This document shows positions 1-5,198 of a stretch of 5,198 nt of DNA, one piece after another (the first letter of the stretch is position 1; every line of letters starts with the position of its first letter). This stretch comes from an uncultured Eubacterium sp. (lineage in GTDB: Bacteria > Bacillota_A > Clostridia > Lachnospirales > Lachnospiraceae). The notes beneath the pieces are model-generated. The model had not been told where the DNA came from, ran no database searches, and saw only the letters and a list, made by a program, of their open reading frames with translations. The translations under genes and the position numbers were made by a program. Where the stretch lies: positions 1-5,198 of the forward strand of contig CANTHI010000300.1 in assembly GCA_947653505.1 (NCBI GenBank). The letters run 5' to 3'.

Positions 1-46
1 TCAATGAAGGAAAGAAAAACAGTAAACAGAACAGGAGGATTTCCCC

Positions 47-205
47 ATGACAGCATTTTTAGGCAGTTTTATGGAATATGTACTCAAAGCTATTGTCTAT
101 GCAGTAATAGCCCTGCTTGGCGTAAAAGCGGGCAAGGCGCTTCGTGAGAGCAAGGACGCAAAAAATACATCAACGGTACGGATTAACAATACCGGCCGCA
201 GATAA
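47..205 (+). CDS. Small single-pass membrane protein of unknown function upstream of alaS
   Basis: This open frame encodes 52 residues and starts at an ATG placed 8 bases after a consensus AGGAGG ribosome binding site (33-38), which is the strongest argument that it is a real gene. Residues 11-29 form a hydrophobic stretch (YVLKAIVYAVIALLGV and following) consistent with one transmembrane helix. It is followed by a basic, charged tail (KAGKALRESKDAKN) that by the positive-inside rule would lie in the cytoplasm. There is no lipobox or cleavable signal peptide. It stops 22 bases before the alaS start, so the two are probably on one transcript. I recall similar short proteins with a TM helix plus a GxKxGKxLRxxKDAK-like tail in Lachnospiraceae, but no function is known to me. 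Its own promoter must lie left of the window. Existence is fairly sure; function is unknown. Confidence 0.8.
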   Translation: MTAFLGSFMEYVLKAIVYAVIALLGVKAGKALRESKDAKNTSTVRINNTGRR

Positions 206-213
206 AGCATTTT

Positions 214-218
214 GGAGG
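214..218 (+). promoter_or_regulatory. Ribosome binding site that fixes the GTG start of alaS
   Basis: GGAGG sits 9 bases before the GTG at 228. The alaS frame stays open upstream to another GTG at 144, but that codon has no Shine-Dalgarno sequence, lies inside the small membrane-protein gene, and would add 28 residues unlike AlaRS N-termini. The 228 start gives VKKSYGVNELRRMFLEFF, which matches the normal N-terminus of the family. Confidence 0.85.
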
Positions 219-227
219 ACAAACAGT

Positions 228-2885
228 GTGAAAAAGAGTTACGGTGTAAACGAATTACGCAGAATGTTTCTGGAATTTTTTGAAAGCAAAGAGCATCTGG
301 CAATGAAGAGTTTTTCTTTAGTACCGCATAACGATAACAGTCTTTTACTGATTAATGCCGGTATGGCTCCGCTGAAACCATATTTTACCGGACAGGAGAT
401 ACCGCCGAAGCGGCGCGTGACGACATGCCAGAAGTGTATCCGTACCGGAGATATCGAAAATGTCGGAAAGACGGCCAGACATCTGACTTTTTTTGAGATG
501 CTCGGCAATTTTTCGTTTGGCGACTATTTTAAACATGAGGCGATCGCATGGTCGTGGGAGTTTCTGACAAAGGTGCTGGGGCTGGAAGAGGACCGGCTGT
601 ATCCGTCGATTTATGGCGAGGACGAGGAAGCGTTTGCCATCTGGAAGGATGAAATCGGAGTCGCGCCGGAAAAAATCACGAGATTTTACCGGGATGAAAA
701 CGGGAAGTGTGATAACTTCTGGGAGCATGGCGCAGGGCCGTGCGGTCCATGCTCTGAGATATATTATGACCGTGGAGAAGCTTATGGATGTGGCCGTGCG
801 GATTGTAAGCCGGGCTGTGACTGCGACCGTTTTATGGAAGTATGGAACAATGTATTTACGCAGTTTGACGGCGACGGCAAAGGCCATTATGAAGAACTGT
901 CCCAGAAAAATATTGATACGGGAATGGGACTGGAGCGTCTGGCGGTTGTGATGCAGGAAGCGGATTCGGTCTTTGATATCGATACGATGAAAGCCATACG
1001 GGATAAAGTATGTGAACTGGCTGGGAAGACTTACCAGACGGATGAGCTGGATGATATTTCCATCCGGCTGATTACGGATCATATCCGCTCGGCTACGTTT
1101 ATGGTATCCGACGGCATCATGCCTTCCAATGAAGGGCGCGGCTATGTCCTGCGGCGTCTGATCCGGCGCGCGGCCAGACATGGACGGATGCTTGGCATTG
1201 CCGGCGCGTTTCTGGCACAGCTGAGCAATACGGTCATTACCGAGAGCAGTGACGGCTATCCGGAGCTGGAAGAAAAGAAGGAATTTATTTTTAAAGTACT
1301 GACACAGGAAGAAGAAAAGTTTAATAAAACGATCGACCAGGGCCTTGCGATTTTAGCAGAAATGCAAAAAGAGATGGAAGGAACGGGCAGTAAAACACTT
1401 TCTGGTGAAGATGCATTTAAGCTGTATGATACGTACGGATTCCCGATGGATCTGACGCAGGAGATTCTGGAAGAAAAGGGCTTTACGATTGACGAAGACG
1501 GTTTTTACGCGTGCATGCAAAAGCAGCGGACAAAGGCCAGAAACGCCAGAAAAACGACAAATTACATGGGCGCGGATGTAACGGTCTATGAGTCCATTGA
1601 TCCTGGCATTACGACGGAATTTTGCGGTTATGGCAGACTGTCCGGTGAATCTGAAATCACGGTTATGACAACGGAGACGGAGATTACCGAAGCGCTGTCT
1701 GACGGGGAGCGCGGGACGGTTATTGTGCAACAGACGCCGTTTTATGCGGCAATGGGCGGTCAGATTGGCGATACCGGCCTGATCCGGACAAAAGACGGTG
1801 CGTTTCGTGTAGAAGATACGATCAGATTACTGGGCGGCAAGGCCGGACATATCGGCGTATGTACAGGCGGTATGTTAAAAACCGGTGATTCCGTGCAGCT
1901 GGAAGTAGATGCCGGACGCAGGGCCAGAATCGAAAAAAACCACAGTGCGACACATCTTTTGCAAAAAGCGCTGCGGGATGTACTGGGCGCACATGTGGAA
2001 CAGGCAGGTTCTGAGGTAACGCCGGACAAGCTGCGGTTTGATTTTACACATTTTTCAGCAATGACAGAGGACGAAATACATCGTGTGGAAGCCATTGTGA
2101 ATGAAAAGATCGCGGATGCGCTTCCGGTTCAGACAGACATTATGACGCTTGACGAAGCGAAAAAGACCGGAGCGATGGCTTTATTTGGCGAAAAATACGG
2201 AGAAATGGTCCGCGTAGTCCGGATGGGAGATTTTTCCGTGGAATTGTGCGGTGGTACGCATGTAGGCAATACAAACGCGATTACGGCGTTTAAAATTGTT
2301 TCCGAAAGCGGTGTGGCAGCAGGCGTACGCCGGATCGAAGCGCTGACGTCAGATGCTGTATTTGCGTATTACGACAACATGGAACAGACGCTTGCAGACG
2401 CAGCCAGAACAGTGAAAACGACACCGGCAGCGCTCATAGGGAAGCTGGAGCACCTGATGGCAGAGCTTAAAGCGCTCACCAGTGAAAATGAATCGTTAAA
2501 AGCACAGGCAGCGAAAGACGCGCTTGGTGATGTAATGGACCAGGTACAGGAAATAAAGGGCATCCGGTTTCTGGCCGCAAAGGTGCCAGGCGTAGAGATG
2601 AACGGTCTGCGCGACCTCGGGGACCAGCTGAAAGCAAAATTAGGCGAAGGAGTGATTCTGCTTGCATCCGATAAAGACGGCAAAGTCAGTCTGGCCGCAA
2701 TGGCGACAGACGCGGCGATAGCAGCCGGAGCGCACGCAGGCAATCTGATTAAGGCAGCCGCAGCAAAGGTTGGCGGCGGTGGCGGCGGACGTCCAAATAT
2801 GGCGCAGGCCGGCGGGAAAAATCCTGCGGGCATCGAAAACGCATTAAAAGAAGCAGCCGCGGCATTGGAACGTATGGTAAAATAA
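228..2885 (+). CDS. alaS: Alanyl-tRNA synthetase
   Basis: AlaRS attaches alanine to tRNA-Ala in the cytoplasm and hydrolyses mischarged Ser/Gly-tRNA-Ala. From the GTG start the protein has 885 residues, close to the usual 870-880, and all domains are present. The class II catalytic core begins with LRRMFLEFFESKEHLAMKS (10-28), followed by VTTCQKCIRTGDIENVGK (64-81) and motif 2 region FFEMLGNFSFGDYF (88-101). GMGLERLAV (232-240) is motif 3. The tRNA-recognition helical region includes RGYVLRRLIRRAARHGR (304-320). The editing domain carries the zinc-site motifs HSATH (H572, H576) and CGGTH (C674, H678). The C-terminal DHHA1/C-Ala part includes a glycine-rich segment at 849-855 (GGGGGGR) before PNMAQAGG. 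A Cys cluster (C188, C193, C197, C199) follows GPCGPCSEIYYD, as in clostridial AlaRS. It probably shares a transcript with the small gene at 47-205; no T-box leader is visible in the window. Identification is certain. Confidence 0.98.
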   Translation: MKKSYGVNELRRMFLEFFESKEHLAMKSFSLVPHNDNSLLLINAGMAPLKPYFTGQEIPPKRRVTTCQKCIRTGDIENVGKTARHLTFFEMLGNFSFGDYFKHEAIAWSWEFLTKVLGLEEDRLYPSIYGEDEEAFAIWKDEIGVAPEKITRFYRDENGKCDNFWEHGAGPCGPCSEIYYDRGEAYGCGRADCKPGCDCDRFMEVWNNVFTQFDGDGKGHYEELSQKNIDTGMGLERLAVVMQEADSVFDIDTMKAIRDKVCELAGKTYQTDELDDISIRLITDHIRSATFMVSDGIMPSNEGRGYVLRRLIRRAARHGRMLGIAGAFLAQLSNTVITESSDGYPELEEKKEFIFKVLTQEEEKFNKTIDQGLAILAEMQKEMEGTGSKTLSGEDAFKLYDTYGFPMDLTQEILEEKGFTIDEDGFYACMQKQRTKARNARKTTNYMGADVTVYESIDPGITTEFCGYGRLSGESEITVMTTETEITEALSDGERGTVIVQQTPFYAAMGGQIGDTGLIRTKDGAFRVEDTIRLLGGKAGHIGVCTGGMLKTGDSVQLEVDAGRRARIEKNHSATHLLQKALRDVLGAHVEQAGSEVTPDKLRFDFTHFSAMTEDEIHRVEAIVNEKIADALPVQTDIMTLDEAKKTGAMALFGEKYGEMVRVVRMGDFSVELCGGTHVGNTNAITAFKIVSESGVAAGVRRIEALTSDAVFAYYDNMEQTLADAARTVKTTPAALIGKLEHLMAELKALTSENESLKAQAAKDALGDVMDQVQEIKGIRFLAAKVPGVEMNGLRDLGDQLKAKLGEGVILLASDKDGKVSLAAMATDAAIAAGAHAGNLIKAAAAKVGGGGGGRPNMAQAGGKNPAGIENALKEAAAALERMVK

Positions 2886-2965
2886 ACGACGGAAAACAGC
2901 CAGACCTTATGCTATTTATATAGTTTCATAAATGGTGTTTTTATCAAAAGAATGGGAGTATCGTC

Positions 2966-3274
2966 ATGAAGCGTTTAAATAACTTCTTAACCAGAACAGG
3001 AATCCTTTTTCCAAAAAAAAGAGAAGTCTGTGTAACATTTGATGCATTAGAATATTCCGCTGCCGTACAGGCCCTAAAAAAAGCAAAAATAAGTTACAGT
3101 GAAAAATTAACCTATACGGGTCATGGGCATCAGCCTGGAGGACGGATCAGTTCTTTTGGCGAAAATATAGCGAAGCAGACAGAATACCAGATCTTTGTTC
3201 AAAATAAGGACTATGAACACGCTGTGTACGTGATCCGTCAAAAGAAGCAGAATGAGTCTGTTTTGAATACCTGA
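2966..3274 (+). CDS. Small DUF2007-like protein of unknown function
   Basis: The frame encodes 102 residues. The ATG follows GGGAG (2954-2958) with a 7-base spacing, so the start is well supported. After a basic N-terminus (MKRLNNFLTRTGILFPKK), the pattern EVCVTFDALEYSAAVQALKK (about 20-39), a short AKISYSEKL strand, a Gly/His-rich linker, and a closing strand-helix unit YQIFVQNKDYEHAVYVIRQK (about 74-93) resembles the DUF2007 ferredoxin-like fold: strand, helix, strand, then 'Y-x-I-x-V-x-x-x-D-Y-E-x-A'. DUF2007 members are annotated as putative signal-transducing proteins, but their biochemical role is not established. No signal peptide or membrane segment is seen. It lies 80 bases after alaS and just before a strong terminator, so it may be the last gene of the alaS transcript or have its own promoter; I see no good -35 box in the gap. 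The gene is likely real; the family call is by resemblance only. Confidence 0.75.
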   Translation: MKRLNNFLTRTGILFPKKREVCVTFDALEYSAAVQALKKAKISYSEKLTYTGHGHQPGGRISSFGENIAKQTEYQIFVQNKDYEHAVYVIRQKKQNESVLNT

Positions 3275-3290
3275 TATTGTATCGGGAGAA

Positions 3291-3332
3291 AAAAGCGCAA
3301 AGCTTTCGTTTTACGGAAAGCTTTGCGCTTTT
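3291..3332. terminator. Bidirectional Rho-independent terminator between convergent genes
   Basis: The left arm (3291-3307, AAAAGCGCAAAGCTTTC) and the right arm (3316-3332) are perfect reverse complements over 17 bp, with an 8-base loop (GTTTTACG). On the plus strand the stem ends in TTTT, serving the gene that ends at 3274. On the minus strand it runs into six T residues (A tract at 3289-3294), serving the XRE gene that ends at 3374. The position between two convergent stop codons fits a shared terminator. Confidence 0.92.
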
Positions 3333-3338
3333 CATTAT

Positions 3339-3354
3339 ATCACACATTTGTGAT
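3339..3354. repeat. Short inverted repeat ATCACA-N4-TGTGAT
   Basis: Two perfect 6-bp arms flank CATT, between the terminator hairpin and the XRE stop codon. It could be a minor hairpin in the 3' end of the XRE transcript or a protein-binding site. Nothing else in the sequence supports a role, and a chance palindrome is possible. Confidence 0.3.
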
Positions 3355-3373
3355 TCCATAATCCGGCTGTATG

Positions 3374-3754
3374 TCATTCTGGTTTCCCATCCGCTGGCAG
3401 CTCCTGGTCCGGACAGGTTTCCTGTATCTGCTCCATATAAGTTTTCATCAGTCTGTTTAAAATATGCAGATGACGGTTATCCAGATCCTCCAGCATGATG
3501 TCAATATCGCTGATCAGCTTATTATGCTGGACAATGGGATGGTCCGGATCTGAGAGCAGGGCCGCAATATTCGTCTGCAGATATTCCGCAATCTGAAAAA
3601 GCGTATCCAGACTGACCGATTTTACCCCGCGCTCCAGCTTGCTGATCAGACTCAGTGACAAATACAGATCATCAGCCATTACCTGCTGGGTGATATGCAG
3701 CTCTTTTCTGCGGCTTTTGATATTGGAACCAAGCAGCTTGTAGTCCAGTGGCAT
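3374..3754 (-). CDS. XRE-family helix-turn-helix transcriptional regulator
   Basis: The protein has 126 residues from the ATG at 3754. The frame is open 19 codons further upstream, but this ATG has a consensus GGAGG 8 bases ahead and gives the normal XRE start MPLDYKLLGSNIKSRRKELH. The HTH_3 (Cro/C1) domain spans about residues 7-68: helix 1 LGSNIKSRRKELH, helices 2-3 ITQQVMADDLY and SLSLISKLERG (about 21-43), then SVSLDTLFQIAEYLQTNIAALLS. The remaining 55 residues contain an amphipathic helical segment (about 75-110, DIDIMLEDLDNRHLHILNRLM) of the kind used for dimerisation in small clostridial XRE proteins, and a polar tail. There is no ligand or protease domain, so the signal is unknown. 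It is convergent with the DUF2007-like gene and divergent from groES. Autoregulation is plausible. Family is sure; target genes are not. Confidence 0.93.
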   Translation of the reverse strand: MPLDYKLLGSNIKSRRKELHITQQVMADDLYLSLSLISKLERGVKSVSLDTLFQIAEYLQTNIAALLSDPDHPIVQHNKLISDIDIMLEDLDNRHLHILNRLMKTYMEQIQETCPDQELPADGKPE

Positions 3755-3762
3755 AGAACGAT

Positions 3763-3767
3763 CCTCC
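3763..3767 (-). promoter_or_regulatory. Ribosome binding site of the XRE regulator
   Basis: CCTCC on the plus strand reads GGAGG on the minus strand, 8 bases before the ATG at 3754. It decides for this start against the upstream in-frame ATG at 3811, which overlaps the likely promoter region and has no Shine-Dalgarno sequence. Confidence 0.85.
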
Positions 3768-3799
3768 GTAATTGAAAAATAGAAAAGGTATTTCTTTCC

Positions 3800-3828
3800 A
3801 TTATAATTCAAAGTAATTCTTTGGAAGT
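3800..3828 (-). promoter_or_regulatory. Candidate promoter of the XRE regulator
   Basis: A perfect TATAAT lies on the minus strand at 3805-3800, about 46 bases before the ATG, giving a predicted leader of roughly 40 bases that includes the GGAGG. No good -35 hexamer is present at 16-18 bases (the best is ACTTCC at 3828-3823), so the promoter may be weak or activator-dependent. A second minus-strand TATAAT at 3861-3856 also lacks a convincing -35. Confidence 0.45.
3809..3823. repeat. Inverted repeat CAAAG-N5-CTTTG, possible XRE operator
   Basis: Two perfect 5-bp half-sites flank TAATT, immediately upstream of the -10 box of the XRE promoter and within its spacer. Many XRE repressors bind short palindromes that overlap their own promoter, so this is a reasonable candidate autoregulatory operator. 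That use is inference from position and symmetry. Confidence 0.35.
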
Positions 3829-4080
3829 GACACTAATAGTATTTGCATGAGCAAAATTATAATACATATTGTGTTGCATTAGGTTAAGCGGACGTGCTGC
3901 ATTTTCCCAAACCCACAGCAGCCAGCGCAGCCCCCCTCCCGCAGCAGGATTTTTATAAAATAGTTCTTTATAGAATTCATATTTTTTTTAGAATTTATTG
4001 CAGAAAGTGAGAAAAAACGAGATAAAATGAGAAAAAATAAGTATAACAAAGAATCAGTCAGAAAAACAGGATCATGTTCT
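3829..4080. other. Non-coding divergent intergenic region between XRE and groES
   Basis: No credible gene is seen in this part of the 456-base gap between the divergent start codons. The one long minus-strand frame (4130 to 3879) would start inside the CIRCE element, has no ribosome binding site and encodes a low-quality sequence. The region is A/T-rich apart from a GC-rich island at about 3889-3948 with C runs at 3906-3908, 3912-3914, 3931-3936 and 3938-3940 and GCAGC repeated at 3918, 3927 and 3941. It continues into an 8-T tract (3982-3989) and the phased A-tracts listed separately. Confidence 0.6.
4008..4037 (+). repeat. Direct repeat with phased A-tracts upstream of the groE promoter
   Basis: TGAGAAAAAA occurs at 4008-4017 and again at 4028-4037, with the related CGAGATAAAA exactly between, giving three units on a 10-base period. 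A further A5 tract at 4062-4066 is 30 bases beyond the last, so it keeps phase. A-tracts repeated about once per helical turn are known to produce intrinsic curvature; their placement 45-75 bases upstream of the -35 box could aid promoter activity. The role is inference. Confidence 0.5.
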
Positions 4081-4082
4081 AC

Positions 4083-4111
4083 TTGCGAAACTGAGGATAA
4101 AAACATATGAT
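4083..4111 (+). promoter_or_regulatory. Sigma-A type promoter of groES-groEL
   Basis: TTGCGA (4083-4088) and TATGAT (4106-4111) are separated by exactly 17 bases. The predicted transcription start, about 4117-4119, lies just ahead of the CIRCE operator, the usual arrangement for HrcA-controlled class I heat-shock genes. The resulting leader is about 93 bases long. Confidence 0.85.
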
Positions 4112-4123
4112 ATGAACTATCAG

Positions 4124-4150
4124 TTAGCACTCAAAACAAGCGAGTGCTAA
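4124..4150. promoter_or_regulatory. CIRCE element, HrcA repressor operator
   Basis: TTAGCACTC (4124-4132), nine bases, then GAGTGCTAA (4142-4150): every base of both arms matches the established CIRCE consensus TTAGCACTC-N9-GAGTGCTAA. HrcA bound here blocks transcription of groESL and is released when heat or misfolded protein titrates GroEL away. It lies in the 5' leader, so it would also form a hairpin in the mRNA. hrcA itself is not in this window. Confidence 0.98.
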
Positions 4151-4210
4151 TAACATAAACAGACAACAGGATTATGAGATGTAAAGAAGAATTAAAAGGA
4201 GGAAATATTC

Positions 4211-5198
<988 letters not shown>

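Noticed and set aside
1..46. Possible T-box or riboswitch leader for alaS
   Set aside because: Only 46 bases lie before the first gene and no T-box signature (such as TGGNACC) or terminator is visible; a leader could lie left of the window.
613..951. 112-residue plus-strand frame in alaS
   Set aside because: An out-of-frame shadow of the conserved alaS coding region with no start signal of its own.
345..1181. 278-residue minus-strand frame inside alaS
   Set aside because: It is fully antisense to conserved AlaRS catalytic sequence, has no ribosome binding site and no recognisable domain. The same applies to the other antisense frames at 1353-1730, 1760-2095 and 2369-2833.
3277..3498. 73-residue plus-strand frame over the terminator and the end of the XRE gene
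   Set aside because: It runs through the terminator hairpin and antisense to the XRE coding sequence, with no supporting start signal.
3858..3863. Plus-strand TATAAT as an extra groE promoter
   Set aside because: The nearest TTGCAT (3843-3848) is only 9 bases away and no -35 box stands at 16-18 bases; the motif is part of the palindrome ATTATAAT.
3879..4130. 83-residue minus-strand frame in the groES upstream region
   Set aside because: Its start codon lies inside the CIRCE element, it crosses the groES promoter, has no ribosome binding site, and the translation has low-complexity composition.

Overview
The window reads as an ordinary chromosomal segment of a low-to-moderate GC Gram-positive bacterium of the class Clostridia, most likely a Lachnospiraceae relative. 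The grounds are strong AGGAGG-type ribosome binding sites, a clostridial-type alanyl-tRNA synthetase with a Cys-rich insertion, a small DUF2007-like protein, and a groES-groEL operon controlled by a CIRCE (HrcA) operator. The taxonomic call is inference from protein style, not from a marker search.

Layout from left to right: (1) a 52-residue single-pass membrane protein of unknown function (47-205), followed 22 bases later by alaS (GTG start at 228, ending at 2885), probably co-transcribed; (2) a 102-residue small protein resembling DUF2007 (2966-3274); (3) a perfect 17-bp hairpin (3291-3332) with A/T tracts on both sides, which serves as a bidirectional terminator between this gene and (4) a convergent minus-strand XRE-family regulator (3374-3754); (5) a 456-base divergent intergenic region (3755-4210) holding the regulator's promoter and a possible autoregulatory operator, a short C-rich/G-rich island, helically phased A-tracts, the groES promoter and a consensus-perfect CIRCE element; (6) groES (4211-4495); (7) a 106-base spacer with a TATAAT box; (8) the first 199 codons of groEL, cut by the window end.

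Functionally this is translation (AlaRS charges and proofreads tRNA-Ala) next to protein folding (GroES/GroEL). The groE promoter, start region and CIRCE operator are very clear: HrcA should repress at normal temperature and release under heat stress. The small membrane protein, the DUF2007-like protein and the XRE regulator have no function that can be read from the sequence.

I found no mobile element, CRISPR array, rRNA or tRNA, and no sign of a novel multi-gene system. The items most worth a second look are the small gene ahead of alaS, the phased A-tracts and the GC-rich island upstream of groE, and the long groES-groEL spacer.
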